This document shows positions 49,333 to 63,300 of a DNA stretch of 64,000 nt, piece by piece (within the stretch, counting starts at the first letter, position 1; every line of letters starts with the position of its first letter). This DNA comes from Linnemannia elongata. Taxonomy: Eukaryota > Mortierellomycota > Mortierellomycetes > Mortierellales > Mortierellaceae. Both the position numbers and the translations under genes were made by a program. Location: positions 806,001 through 870,000 of the forward strand of contig JAXBDG010000008.1 in NCBI GenBank assembly GCA_036320915.1, in the 5' to 3' direction. The notes beneath the pieces were generated by a model that saw only the letters and a program-made list of their open reading frames with translations, was not told the DNA's origin and ran no database searches.

Positions 49333-51367
49333 ATGGGAGCAGTCTTGAGTTGTGTCGCCTTGCCAGCCCTTGGCAGTCTGGGTTCCATCCTCGCCTCATG
49401 CTTCTCCGCCGCTGCTTGCTCCCTCGCATGTCGCTCATGCAACTGCAATAACTCCATCGCCACCCGCGTCGGATACGCCGTAAGTTCGCTGCTCAGCTAC
49501 GTAGCAAACAATCAAACTCATATTGTAGACGGCGTTATTTTTCTCTCATTATTTACTGACTCTTCCTTCTTTCGTCTTATTCGTTTTCACAATAGTTGAT
49601 AATGCTTGTCAACTCGCTGGTAAGCTATGCCTCCTACTCAGCGTGCACCATTATTACATCTTGGCTATTGCTGCTTGACTTGCCCCTTCCAAGAACTACC
49701 ACACTAACTTTGACGTCCTCTTCGGATGTAGTTCGCATGGATCCTGCTTTCAGACTGGGCTTCAAAACAACTCGAGAGTATCACACACGGATACCTAAAA
49801 CTCAATTGCGAGGACAACTCCTGCTATGGAGCCTTTGGGGTATGTGCGCCCTGGTTTCATGCTTGACTTTAGGACCATGACGAGGGACCTGGAAGGCAAG
49901 AAGGAACATCTAACAACGTGCCTTTGCTCAATTCAAATATAGGTTCAGCGTGTAGGATTCGCTTTAACCCTTTTTCACTTCATTCTTGGCGCATTGTTGG
50001 TGGGCGTGCACGATTCACGATCAAAAAGGGCGGCAGTTCAGAATGGGTAAGCGCAAAGCCAAGCGCAATGCAATCAATGGACAACGTCAACCAAAAAATA
50101 AGGGGTTGGAAATGGGCTTTCATCCCACACTTGCCCTACATTCTGGTTTTTACTTGCGATACATCATTTTATTGACCCATCATATTGTTTTTTTTTGTTC
50201 GCATGCCTTTTAGATGGTGGGGTCCTAAAGTCCTAGTCTGGATGGCACTGGTGGTGGCTTCGTTCTTTATTCCTACAGGCTTCTTTGTGTTCTACGGCAA
50301 CTATGTGGCACTGTTTGGCGCAGGAATCTTTATCCTCTTTGGGCTTATCCTCCTTGTCGACTTTGCCCACACATGGAGCGAGACCTGCATGGACAAATGG
50401 GAGCAGAGTGACACCAACAAGTGGCAGTTCATTCTTGTCGGATCAACTTTGATCATGTACTTGGGAGCCATCGTCTTGACAGGCGTGATGTATGGGTATT
50501 TTGCCAGCGACGGTTGCAACATGAACATCTTCTGGATCACCTTTAACCTTGTCTTGGGAGTGGCTGTGACAGTGATTGGGATCTTACCGGCTGTTCAGGA
50601 GGCAAACCCACGATCTGGACTCGCACAGTCGTCGATGGTTGTCATATATTGTGCGTACCTGGTCCTCAGCGCGGTTGCAAATGAGCCGGATGAGGGTACC
50701 AACTGTAACCCTTTGAGCAAGGCCAGAGGCACCAGAACGACTTCAGTTCTTATGGGAGCCATCTTTACTTTCCTTGCTGTCGCTTACTCGACCTCCAGGG
50801 CTGCGACTCAGGGAGGAAAGGCCATGATTAACAGTGGCGACTATGCGCCTCTCAACTCGGACTCTGCAGTACCCCTCGTCAACAACCAGCCTACTGGGTC
50901 CTCCATGCGTCGCTCCGATGCCCTGCTCGCCGCCGTCGAGAGCGGGTAAGAATCTCTCCGCTATACCCTTTTTTTTTTGTTGCCTTTATTAGTCCCAAAT
51001 GTTCTCATCATAATACTGACTTGTAAAACGTTTGATACTTAGTGCGCTTCCGGTGTCTGCTTTGGACGATGCAGATGACGACGATGACGAGGAGTACGAC
51101 TCTAAGGACGACGAAAAGTTTGGATGCCAATACAACTACACCTTCTTCCATCTCGTCTTCGCCCTTGCAGCAATGTACATCTCGATGGTCCTCACCAACT
51201 GGAATACCTTCCAGGAAGTGGATGGCAGAAGCGACAATCTCATTCTGATTGGTCAGAGTTGGCCTGCTGTCTGGGTCAAGGTCGTCTCGTCTTGGATCTG
51301 CTATGGCCTCTATGCCTTCTCCCTCTTGGCCCCTGTTATCTTCCCTGACCGGTTTTTGGACTATTAG
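49333..51367 (+). CDS. SERINC/TMS1 family membrane protein
   Basis: Exons 49333..49479, 49596..49619 (24 nt), 49732..49839, 49943..50046, 50214..50945 and 51043..51367 give 479 residues with about ten to eleven hydrophobic helices. Family blocks: MGAVLSC start, Cys-rich RSCNCNN, SDWASKQLESITHGYLKLNC, RSKRAAVQNGWWGPKVLVW, LLVDFAHTWSE, SILP-like GILPAVQEANPRSGLAQSS, ANEPDEGTNCNP, and the C-terminal YNYTFFHLVFALAAMYISMVLTNW to SSWICYGLYAFSLLAP. An acidic loop (DDADDDDDEEYD) lies before the last two helices. SERINC proteins sit in endomembranes and plasma membrane and are linked to lipid distribution (lipid scrambling); the original serine-incorporation role is disputed. Confidence 0.95.
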
Positions 51368-54300
51368 ATTGAAGGATGAATTTTGCTTTCGATGGTGCTT
51401 TTGGAATAAAAGGTAGCTGTTATATTTGTCATTGTAAGTGGTTCTTTCCGTTGTTCGAAGGCGACTTTTTGCATTGTTGTGCAACTGCCTCCAAAAGGGT
51501 TAGAGGAAAAAATGAGTGAGTGAGAGAATAAAAAAAGGCTAAAGGGAAATGGGTTACGGTTTTGCCGGCAAAAACGTCCAACTATTTTCCCCCTTGGCGT
51601 AATTATCTTTATTCCTCTCGCCCCTTTCGTCCGCTTTATGTACTCAGGAAGTGGGGATCAACAAAAGGACGAGTACTTAAAGACTCAATAGGGCGCCTCA
51701 ACTCTAGATGAGGAGGAAGGATCATCGAAATATCCCCAGTAGACGTTCAGACAAAAAATGGGTGCCAGACCCAGGCCTGATCAGGCCTGTCAGCTCACAC
51801 AAGGAGGTTGTTGTTTTTATTTGTAAATTTTCCGCATGGGCCATCGAGGCAAGTATGCATGGGGTTCTGTTTCACCGATTTTTTTTGTTTATGCACTGCA
51901 TACAATGAAAGACGAGAAGTACGGCCATGTATTCCACCCATGATCCCCCTCCATGGCCCTTGACTAATAAACTGGTTGTCCCTGGTTCATTTTTGATGCA
52001 GTAAGGATGTGATGGAAGGCGAAGAAGCGATGGGAGGCGAAGAGGCGATTGATGGTTTGAGAGATCAGGATCAAAAACCCCCAATCTATGATATCCAATG
52101 GGTGTTCCAAGACTGTGTAACTTCCCTTTCAAGTTTCATATACTTCCACTTGTCTTGTGCGACATGCCGACCTGCCTTTCGGTTTCTCCCATACCTTCCT
52201 CCCCATGGCCTTTTGTGTCAACGAAAAAAAAAATTGGAGGACTGGATGAAACACACACCCTTTCTACACGCAAATATCCTCGTCGAGTTTCCAATTAGCA
52301 GAAGTAGCTATTGAAGCTAAATGAAAAAACGGAGGTTAGTAGAAAACAACACGATCTACTCGACACAAAGAGCTTCCAGCCAATGGTAACCCTTCGTTCT
52401 TTTCAGAAGAAATGATGCCAATGGTTTCTGTTTCGCATCCAGCGAAACGGCGGGGCCCAGTTGCCGTGATTGGACGGAACTTTTGTTACGTAGGAAATGG
52501 TGGAAGAAAATGAATTCGAGAGGGAAGAGAGGGAAGAAGGATTGAGGAAGAAGCCTCTCGCCACGTTGTCTGGTCGAGTGGTTGAATTTTCGAGAAAACC
52601 AATTTGCCGGACATTTGGACAACAGAGATATCAGGTCGAGTGATAGTTCTTTCGTTTGTTTTTTTTGTTCAGGTACCGATTTTTTTTATCTTCGATTGAG
52701 GTTTGTAAAACTTAGGGGAGGGAGGAGGAGAGGAATGGATTGCCTAGACACTTGTTGGCTGTTGTCTTTTTTTGTCTGACATTTTAATGGTCGAGTGAGC
52801 TAATGGCGAGAAAGGATCAGTGAGTGAGAGGGAGAGAGGAATGATGCTCCACACCAGGAGACAAGTGAGCGATCGCATTGGTTCTTTTATTACTTTCACG
52901 CAAGCGTCTCATCACTCCACTTTTTTTGTCTGGATATCACATCTCCTTTTCTTTGCTGACATCAGACAGACAGACAGATATAACATCCAGATCGGTTTAG
53001 ATCCTTTGTTTTTTCTCTCTCTCTATCCAGGACCCAGAGACATTCTGCGCCTGGTGACAACCGCACCATTGATGTGGGGCCTCTCCCTCAGTTGTCTCTA
53101 CCTCTTTTCACATACCCCGCTCCCTAATTATTATTTTTTTCTAGCGGTGACGTGTTTAGTTCAATTCCAGGGAACGTTTTTTCTGCGCTATTAGAAAAGT
53201 AAGAGGCATACGTAGTACAACAGAAGGGGCAGGCCAGGCGATCACATTAGTATCAACAATCATCGAGTAATGATCCTCGAGGCGACTTTGAAGGTACGCA
53301 ATAACCCAACCAGCAAAACGGCTCTCTCCTTCTCATTCCCATTCTGCCCCTCCAAGTCAAACCATCCCCTCAATTGCGCGTCCTATTGACGAACAGGTTG
53401 AACCTTGTCCCTGGAAATTTTGGGCCCCCATCCCTCTCCTCCTCTACTGACCCTCCTTCGAAGGAGCTTCGCAGAACCATTTCTACCAATTGGATAAAAG
53501 CGTCGTGATGAATGAATAAACCTTCTCCCTTCCTCTGGCTCTCCCAGGTGTGCTTTTTAACAAGTTTTTTTTTTTTTGTCTTCTCAACCAACAAAAGTCT
53601 TATCTTGATGAAGTGTTTGGGCGGATGTTTATGTTTTTTAAATACTTGTGAGAGTACCACCCTTTTCTCTCACTCTCTTGTTACTCCGTGTAAAAGCTAT
53701 TGCTTGCAAACCATGTTCAGGGGAAAGTAGAGTTTCAATGGTCCAATTAACTAGAGACAAACTCCATCATCTCCATCACCACAGTACTCTGTCCTCGCAT
53801 GTGCGCGTCCAGCAGATATCAGTGTCCAACGTCCTTCCTCCCCCGAGTCAAGCATTTTTTTTTTTTTTGCTCTTTGGTCGACCTCTTCCACGATAAGATT
53901 CAGAGGACGATGAAATGCAATGAGGGTGTAGATGAACCAGTGAGTTTTTGTAGAGAATCGAAAGTGGGCAGAACAGGCCAATTGGCGCTCTTGTCTTGTC
54001 TCCTTTTCAACTTAGGCCCTGACCAGCCGGTAGAACCGTACCTCCACAACCAATTTCCCTTTCCCCTTCATTTATTCACTCTCCCTTCCTCTTGCTCCAT
54101 TACTACTCTTCTCGACCCAACCCAATAAAAAAAGGGGCAGTAGCAGATGAGAGTGAGGAAGAGCAAGAGGAATTGATCAATCGCTCGTCCTTTTAGCCCG
54201 TTATCTCTTTTTCTCTTCTATTTCCCTGAGCTATGCTCTTGTTATTGAACTTCGATCTCATAATTGTTTTTTTTCTTTCGTTTGTTTGTTTGTTGTTTGT

Positions 54301-57300
54301 TTTGTTTTTCAACTCCTTGACCTCAATTTCCAAAGAGGGATGTTTTCTTGCACAGGGACGAGTCTCCAAAAAAAGAAATGAGCCTCTCTCTGTTCTCTCT
54401 TCGATCTCGAAAAATGAGAGCACACAAACAAACGAACAAAACAAATGCACGCAAACACACCAAAATAAACAGCGCAATCAGAAGAGGAGGGGATAAGACG
54501 GGACAAAAAGGGTCCTTCCTCTTCCCAGCCAACGATAACCCTTTTTTTTTTTTTTTTTTTTTTTTTTTGTTGATTTAAATAAATACATGTACGAGGGAGG
54601 AAAAAAATGCCTCAATCTTGCTTTTTTTTTCCATGTGGAATAATTACGCGGATTAGAAAGAGAAGAAATGGTTGGCCCAGCAGAATGCAGTTCATGATGC
54701 CCAGAACCGAATGGATCCTTTGGGGTGAAAGAGATTGATGTGAGAGATGGAGGGTGATGAAGAGCTAGTTCAAGTACTGTAACCTTTTTTCATGATTGAA
54801 GCTTCAATGGCGGAGAAGATTAGTTATTTTGTGGTGTTCACTGACAAGCAGATCGAGCGAGAAAGAAAAGGAAATCGAGGCGCCAGCAGCTGAGTGTTAT
54901 GGTTGTGATGGTGGTGGGCTCGTGCTCGTTATGTTTTTGTTTTGTTTTCAACTAAAGCCAACAGAAAACACACGCGCACATACACATGCAGTCTGGCGGA
55001 GAGGAGAGAAAAGGCTCGGTGATTGTCGGCCTTTGATGACACTTGCATGCTGCATCCCATTGAGAATTGTGTCAGTGTCCTTGTGGACATGGTTTCGAAA
55101 TAAAGAGGAGCAAAGGAAAAGAACGCATGGTCCGATATCACACGATGAGGGCTTTTTTTCATGCTCTCTCTATCTTCAGTTACCTTTTCCGAGGACCACG
55201 TTTCGTGTGCCTGGGAGTGGTTCTAATTTGTGTGCACCTGTTTACACACAACCTTCTTTTGTTTCGCAGCACATTTCAGCCGGAAGGTCGGGTGAAGAGG
55301 TGATCAAACGTCGATGTCGAAGTCGAGCGATACGAGCGAAGGATTGCGTGCCTTCAGCCTCTCCTTTCTCCTCTGCTGTCTTGCTCTTTTCCTTGTTTTG
55401 TGAGAAAGGGGTTGTTTCCGTTTTGTTGGGCAATTGAAAATAACAATTAGCAGCTGTTCAACGAGACACGGCATCTCGGGTTTATCCATCCCTAATGTCC
55501 TTTTGAGTGTCTCGGTGGGTCATATAACCTGTTGTTCATTTTTCTCACACATTCCTGATCGCGGTAATTCTCCCCACCCACAAAAACAGAAAGAAGGAAC
55601 GAAAGTGAAAAAACAACAGCCCTCATTTCTTATTTGTTTCTCACCCCTTCTCCCACTGTCTCTCTCTTCCTCTCTCCCCTTACCATCAATTGCAGAAAGT
55701 ATATGAGGACCCAGGGGAAGGAACAAATCAGGGGCAAGCACAAGACGACTTGATCTATGAAGGAAGTGCAGGGGATAAGTCAAACAAGGAGAATGAAGAT
55801 GGCAACGATATCCGAACTATCCCGCACCATAATCGACTTTTGCTTTGTCCTATGCCCTTCATCTTTCTTACAATTCGCACATCACACATACTTGGATCAC
55901 TTGGATCGTTTGGATCTTGTGATGGAAATTCACGCTCACGACTGACTAACGCGCGTCCGCGTCTCCTGCCTCTCTCAACCCCTGTTGTCTGTGGATGAAG
56001 CAAGTCAAGGCAAGGCAAGCACGTAACGTAAAAAAAAGGGCCAAAAATAAAAAAAAAAATAAAGAGCACCGAGACGAAAAAAAATAGCGCATTTTGTTAT
56101 ATGTTTGTTGGTCATCGCGCATCTCTGACAGGCGAAAAATAACCATGACATGACAAAGACAATACATTTGAGCCCCTCCTTTCTCTTTCCCTACAAGCGG
56201 TGTGGTTCTCAAAATTGACAATGGTCATTGCTCACGCTTTCGAAAACACCAGTACATGTACGAGGAGATCGCAACCCTACTTCTTTCCTCCCCAGGCCAT
56301 TTCGCAGCTCTCTCTTTTTTTTTTTTATAGTTTCGATGGATTTTTTTTTACGTGTCGTTGGCTCACGTTCCTTCATCTCAGGAACTGTGAGGAATGAGGA
56401 ATGAAGAAGGCCCTTTCGCCAACCAACAGAATGTCGAGAAACAAATAAATCGAAACAGGTACGAGAGGCGAAGATAGGGTTGGTCGACCTCTTCTGTTCT
56501 TTGTTTTTTTTTGCAAGGGTCACTGGACATAATGATGTTCACATACCATTTGTATACTACCCATTGTGCATAATCTCTCGAACAGCATACATGCCTTGAT
56601 GATGCTCTTGCTCTTGCGAAAAGATCCGGGCCCATCGACATGGGCTCGAGGGAAGAGAGCGAGAGGTGATTATGCTGTTTGTAGATGTAGTTTAAGCGAT
56701 TGGTGTGCGTTGTCTGCGAGCGTTTATTTACTTTACTTGATGATCCCAACAGTTTTTTCGATCATTCCTCGGGTTTGAGGATGTTGTTTGTATTCCATTT
56801 ACACAAGTGAGAGAAGGAGAGAGAGAGAGATAGTGTGGAGGCGAGGTATTGGGAGAGAGGCAAAGTCGAAGGCAAGAGCTAGGATTTCGCTAAATCACCC
56901 TCATCTCCTTAGCCCATCGATTTTGCCTCTTGATGCAATAGCATCACAAAAAGGTGCTTTCTTGCGATGGCATTTTATTTTTTAGGGTGGGAGAATGAAA
57001 GGGACGAGGCGAGGAACTGAGACGAGAATGCATGATTTCTGCAGGTTTAACTGCAAACTAGCACAGGCGACCTCCACAGAAACGAGAAGTACAGGAAGAC
57101 TCCCATCTTCCCTCAAAAGAAACATGAACGAAAAGAAGAAACTGCAAAGCAGTAGTAGTGCTCTTCTCTTATCTCTTCTCTGTCAAGATGAATAATCCAT
57201 TGCCATATGGTTTTCTTACAATTTCTCAGGTAGCAAGGTGTAACAACGCTGCGCGGTTTGCGGTTTAGTTCTGCGCAAACAACAGACAAAAAAAGACCGA

Positions 57301-57931
57301 AAGAAAATGTTGACTTCGTTTGGCTGGCTACTCTGACAGCAAACGACAATCTCGCTCTCGCACTCCATTCCCTCCAACGCGGACTTTTCTTTCACTTTCT
57401 CTCTTACATTGCCCTACTACCGCCAGCGCTCGCTCTCACTCTTTGCAATTGGATGCCTTCTGCTTCTTCCTCTCCGGAAGAGTTGCGAATGTGCACTACC
57501 CGCGACATTCACAGCACTTCGCTTGTTTGCGAGCGGTTCATCCCTTTTTCGCGGACATTCAAAGGCACCCTCCCTTCACGAAAGAAAATCTGGTCTCCGG
57601 AGAAAAAAAAGGGCCACTAAAACTTGTAGTCCCTATGTCTAGGGTCTTCCATAGTCCCTTGTCATTGGTCCGAATAGTGGAGAACCACCACGATGACAAA
57701 ATCGATCTCACTATTCTTTGATATGATGACGATCGCCATTTTATTGCGAAAGGGAGGGGAATTGAATGGAGTTGAATGGATCAGAAAGGATGAGGCTAGA
57801 GCTAGAAGCTACAATACGATACGTACTTGTTGATTCAGGGCAGGGAGTTGATGGTTGAAGATTGTAGGTAGTACGATGGTGAATGAAAGGGGAGGGTTGT
57901 GTGTAGGTATGAGGCCTTTTTTTCTCTATCA

Positions 57932-57966
<35 letters not shown>

Positions 57967-59892
57967 CGTTTGACCTGATGCAAGGTACATTTCCGGAGCG
58001 AGGGCGAGAGGAAGGAGTGGAAGGAGAGGATGAACGAGCGATTTGGTTTTTTTTTTTTTTTTTTGCTTGCGCTCAGTCATCGAACTCCTGACTCTGGACC
58101 TTGAGGCCACAAGCGGAAGGAAGAAAAGGATCATTAGAATGACAGGAGGGAAAACTGACGCAAGTGAAGAGGGATTGTACGGGCATACGATAAGAATATC
58201 CTTTCTTGGGCGATGTCATGGCCTTTCGTCGTTTTTTCTTCTACTTTTGACCTTATGCCAACGAGATCAACGAATGGCAAGAAATGTAAACAAAGTAAAA
58301 CCGAAAAAATTGAGGGTGCCTGACGGCCGAACGGTCAACTCCCACGCGAAAACAAAAAGAATCGACTAGATTGTTCAGTGTCGTACAAGTTGACAAACAA
58401 CAACAAGAGAACACTAGACTTTCTGAACGTCCATATGCCACAGTAGTCAAAAACAATGCCATTTTAATTGTTTATTCAGGTACACACGAAACACAGGCAC
58501 ACAGGCACACAGGCACACAGTTACCCAGTTCTATGATCCCATGACGAGGGAAGAGAAGGAAGTTAAGGAAGATTAAAGTAAGATGAAACTGGAGGGAAAG
58601 AAGGGTAAAAGAAAATAGGATAAAAAACATTCGCCCATACCGAGGGATTTATTGTCCATCGAGCAATAAAGTGGAGAAAGAGAATGTGTGAATGAGTGAG
58701 CGAGAGAGTGACTGAGTGAGTGTTGGCAATGGTGTCAATGTTCAATGGCTATTGATTGATAATGAATGATCAGTGGCGAAAATGGATAAATCAAAGAACG
58801 CAATTGACACAGATAGAATGACGTTGTGGTGGTGATGGTTCCTGGACCAAGGACGAGGATAAAAAAAAACGTGGTAAGTGTAATAACAGATGAGCGATTT
58901 AATTTTCTCCGTGCGCTGATAGGCTGTGTTTCTTTGCAGCTGATAAACCACGGCCAAACTGAATATGCCCTTTCGTCATCCATTTTGTGGAGGGTACATT
59001 TCATAAGTGTTAGACAGTGAGCAAACGAGTAGTGAGGGAACCACATCGCAATACATACACCCTGATCAGCTTTGCTTGCATGCCCCCGCAATTGTCTCTG
59101 CTTCTGGCAACTATCCACCTGCATTTGCTGAGTTACAGGGAGCATGTCATTGATATGTATGAATCCACCTCCCTCTCCTCTTTAACTCTCGCAAGTAAGA
59201 GGGAGGCAGGGGGTGAATGAAGAGAGGCAATTGCAAAGGAAAAAGCGTATTTACCCTGCAAGTGAGGGCATTAGATGATGTCTAACCTCTCCAAATGGAT
59301 GAACCTTTGAGCTCTAACGCATGTACGGTTTTTGAGTAGGGAGATGGTTAATTGCTACATACTTTTTTCCAGTGAGAGTGAGAGTGAGTGAGGCAAGGAA
59401 AAAAGAGAGATCAGGCACCGAACAAGAGATCTGAGTGGTGGAGTCGAAGGAGTAGAAAAAAAGGCGTTTTGTGGTGGTTGAGACATGACCAGACATAATG
59501 GGGTTCGAGGGCTGTCTGTAGCGAGCTAGTCTCGTTCCCTCCGTGGTTCTTTGCTACACTGCCCCCTGTCTTGATCTGCGAAGAGTCCCTTTTTTTCCTC
59601 TCTTTTACAAAGGTGGAATGAATGGAGAATCAAATGCCCGCAATCCGTTTTTGTATTCAGTCGTGGTATCTCGTAACAATCAATTCAATAGAAGAAAAAA
59701 TGACGAATGGCCACAGAACAAAGGGAGAGATTCATTTTTCCGTGGATGGTTGATCGTCCTTGAGAGCTGAGCACTTTTTTTTCTTATTCTCGTACGCTCC
59801 CTCGAAGGGCCTAGATATGTGTGATTCTATTGTTATCCTGCAACGACTGAATTGATTACCCTTTTTTTTTTTCTTCTTTTTCTTGAACAATG
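51368..59892. other. 8.5-kb region without recognisable genes
   Basis: Many short frames occur on both strands but none resembles a family or shows a consistent multi-exon structure, and I recognise no tRNA, snRNA or rRNA. Contents include an ACAG repeat near 52965-52980, a 27-nt T tract at 54542-54568, a 30-nt T tract at 57935-57964, a 3-4 copy CACACAGG repeat near 58490-58520, and numerous GA or CT stretches. The stretch at 55690-55815 has exon-like composition (acidic, after a pyrimidine tract and CAG) but no matching donor. It may contain distal control elements or non-coding RNA of the proton-pump gene downstream. Confidence 0.5.
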
Positions 59893-60314
59893 TCTCATTC
59901 ACACACCATACACCATACACCCTTGAACACACCTCTTTTTTTTTTCTTGATCCCTTTAAAAGGGGTTCCATCCCCCACCTTTTTTTTCTTTTTTCATCAA
60001 CATCATCTTCTTTCTCTTCCTCTCGTCTCTCCTTCTGAATTGTTCATTATTTATTTGGTGTTCAAGTCTTCTCCTTTCTCTCTCTTTCATTAATATCTCT
60101 CTTCCTCTCCTCTCTTCTCTCCCACTCCACCTAATTCCTCACTTCAAAACAACAACCATCCACAACAGAACATTCACACAATACAGTTTTTGCCTATCTT
60201 GACTCGCTCCATACCCTCGTCATCACAACACTCTTTGTGAACACAATCTCCCTCCCCTCCTCCCTCCCCACTCTCCACTCCACCTCCCCACTCTCTTGAT
60301 CACCACTACAAATA
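59893..60314 (+). promoter_or_regulatory. AUG-free pyrimidine-rich leader/promoter of H+-ATPase gene
   Basis: From 59893 to the start codon at 60315 the plus strand contains no ATG. It is dominated by CT runs (60005-60130, 60245-60300). The start context is AATAATGG with A at -3. This fits a strong core promoter and an unimpeded leader; where transcription starts is not visible. Confidence 0.55.
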
Positions 60315-63300
60315 ATGGCTGACACTACTATCAAGACCCAAACTGAGGGTCAGAACCTCAACGGCGCCAATGTGTCCACCATTGCGATTGAGGACTTGTA
60401 CGACAAGGACAAGTTCGACATGTCGACCATGGAGACCGATAACATCTTCCAGCTCCTCAAGACCAGCGAAGCCGGTCTTACCACCGCCGAGGCTGAAGCC
60501 CGTGTTGCCAAGGTAAATATGAAGTGATATCTTTGCTCTTGATTGTTTGTCAGAATGGCACGGACAACAAAGACAATGCTGATCTGTGGGCAGCCTAGTG
60601 AAAGGATTTTTTTTCTCTCCGCGACACGGTGAATTAACTCTCACTCTATGAAACACTAAAAAAAATTAGTTTGGCTACAACCGTCTGGAGCAAAAGACCG
60701 TGAACCCAATCATGCAGTTCTTGTCCTTCATGTGGAACCCTCTTTCTTGGGTCATGGAGGCTGCTGCCATCGTTGCCATCGTCCTTTCCAACGGAGGAGG
60801 TGAAGCCCCCGACTGGCCCGATTTCGTCGGTATCGTCCTCCTTTTGCTCGCCAACGCCACCATCGGTTACATTGAGGAGCGTCAAGCTGGAAACGCCGTC
60901 AAGGCTCTCATGGCCTCCCTCGCCCCTCAGGCCAAGATCAAGCGTGATGGCCAGTGGGCTACTCTCGAGGCTTCTTCCTTGGTTCCCGGTGATGTCATTG
61001 CTATCAAGCTCGGAGATATTGTCCCCGCTGATGCCCGCCTTATTGATGCCGTAAACATCTCGATCGACCAGGCTGCCTTGACCGGAGAGTCCCTCCCCTC
61101 GAACAAGCACAACGGTGATGAGATCTTCTCTGGTTCGACTGTCAAGCAGGGAGAGGGTGAGGCTGTTGTCATCGGTACCGGTTCCAACACTTTCTTCGGT
61201 CGTGCTGCTAAGCTTGTCCAGATGGCCGGTGATGATGTTGGACACTTGCAGGTCGTTCTCGGTCGCATCGGTCGCTTCTGTATCGTCTCGATTGCCTTCT
61301 TCATTGTTGTTGAGATCCTTGTCATGTACGCCGGCTTCCGCTTCACCTACCGCCGTGGTATCAACAACATCCTTGTCTTGCTCATTGGTGGTATCCCCAT
61401 TGCCATGCCCACTGTCCTCTCCGTCACCCTCGCTATTGGTGCCCGTCAGCTTGCCGAGCACAAGGCTATTGTTACCCGCATGTCTGCTATTGAGGAGTTG
61501 GCTGGTGTTACCATTCTTTGCTCTGACAAGACCGGAACTCTTACCCTTAACGAATTGACCATCGATCTCGCCAACGTCAAGACCTACTCCGATGTCACCC
61601 CCGAGAACATTATCCTCTTCTCTGCCTACGCCTCCCGTGTGGAGAACCAGGATGCCATCGATACCTGTGTTGTCAAGTCCCTCCCCGACCCCGCCTTGGC
61701 CCGCCAGGGAATTGAGCAGCTCGACTTTATCCCCTTCAACCCTACCGACAAGCGTACCCAGATGACCTACCGCCGCCTCTCCGACAACACCGTCCACCGT
61801 GTCTCCAAGGGAATGTCGTCCATCATCCTCGATCTCTGCACCCGCGACAAGACCGACGCCCAGATTGCCCAGATGCACGCTGATGTTGATGAGTTTGCCC
61901 GCCGTGGTCTTCGTGCCCTTGCTGTTGCTATTGAAGAGGTCCCCGAGGGCCTCAAGGACTCTCCCGGAACTGGTTTCACTCTCATTGGTCTCTTGCCCAT
62001 CTACGATCCCCCCCGCCACGATACCAAGGAGACCATTGACCGTGCTCAGGCTTTGGGTGTCAAGGTTAAGATGATTACTGGAGACCAGCTTGCTATTGCC
62101 AAGGAGACTGGTCGTCGCCTCAAGCTCGGTGACCATATGTTCAACGCCTCTGTCCTCCGCGATGGTCCCCCCGCTGATGAGAACGTCAAGTCCAACACGA
62201 TCGATGAGCTCGTCCTTGAGGCCGATGGTTTCGCTGGTGTCTATCCTGAGCACAAGTACGACATTGTTGCCCGTCTCCAGAACCTCGGCCACTTCACTGC
62301 CATGACTGGTGATGGTGTCAACGATGCCCCTGCTCTTGCCAAGGCCAACGTCGGTATTGCTGTCGCTGATGCCTCTGACGCTGCCCGCTCTGCTGCCGAC
62401 ATTGTCTTGACCGAGCCCGGTCTGTCTGTCATTATCGATGCCATCCTCGGATCCCGCCAGATCTTCCAGCGCATGCGCAACTACTCTGCCTACACCTGCT
62501 CGATCACTATCCGTGTCGTCCTCTGCTTCTCGATCATGGTCTTTGCCTGGAAGTTTGATTTCCCTCCCTTCATGATTCTTATCCTCGCTATCCTCAACGA
62601 CGGAACCATCTTGACCATCTCCAAGGACCGCGTCGTCCCCTCGCAGTACCCCAACCACTGGGACCTCAAGGAGATTTTCGGCTCTGCTATCGTCTACGGT
62701 ATCTACCTCACCCTCTCGACCCTCGCCTTCTTTGCCGTTGCCGTCCACACCCAGTTCTTCCAGAACATGGGTCTCAGCCAATGGAACCGTGATTACGGTG
62801 ATGAGGGTAGATACAACGATCACCGTCTCCACTCGATTGTCTACCTCCAGGTTTCTACTCTCTCCCAGGCTTTGATCTTTGTCACCCGCTCCCAGGGTTT
62901 CTCCTTCATCGAGCGTCCCTCTGCCATCCTGGCCTTCGCCTTTGTCTTTGCCCAGGTCATTGCCACTTTGATCGCCGTCTACGCTAACTGGGGCTTCACC
63001 CAGATCGAGGGATGCGGATGGGGTTGGGCTGCCGCCGTCTGGGTCTGGAACATCGTCTGGTACTTCCCCCTCGATTTGATCAAGTTTGGCCTTGCCCGTG
63101 TCTTCAAGCCCAAGTCGCATGCCGAGATTGTCCAGAGAGAGAACGACCTCCAGTTGGCCCGTACCCGCTCGACCCGCTCCTTCTACTCATCCCACTTCGA
63201 CCAGTACACCAACCAGCCCCGCAACTTCGCCCGCAAGAACTCGGTCGGTGGTCCCGTCACTACCGATGGCAAGTCCCTTGGTGTTTCTTCGCACGAGATG

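Noticed and set aside
55690..55998. Possible acidic exon in the gene-free zone
   Set aside because: Composition is exon-like and a pyrimidine tract plus CAG precedes it, but there is no usable donor, partner exon or family similarity.
57258..57721. Two overlapping frames of 120 and 133 codons
   Set aside because: Low-complexity Ser/Leu/Pro-rich translations of CT-rich DNA in two frames at once, which argues against coding.
60646..63120. 824-codon open frame opposite the H+-ATPase
   Set aside because: Antisense shadow caused by the strong C-ending codon bias; composition is Asp/Gly/Val-rich without any domain. GAPDH shows the same effect at 36940-37737.
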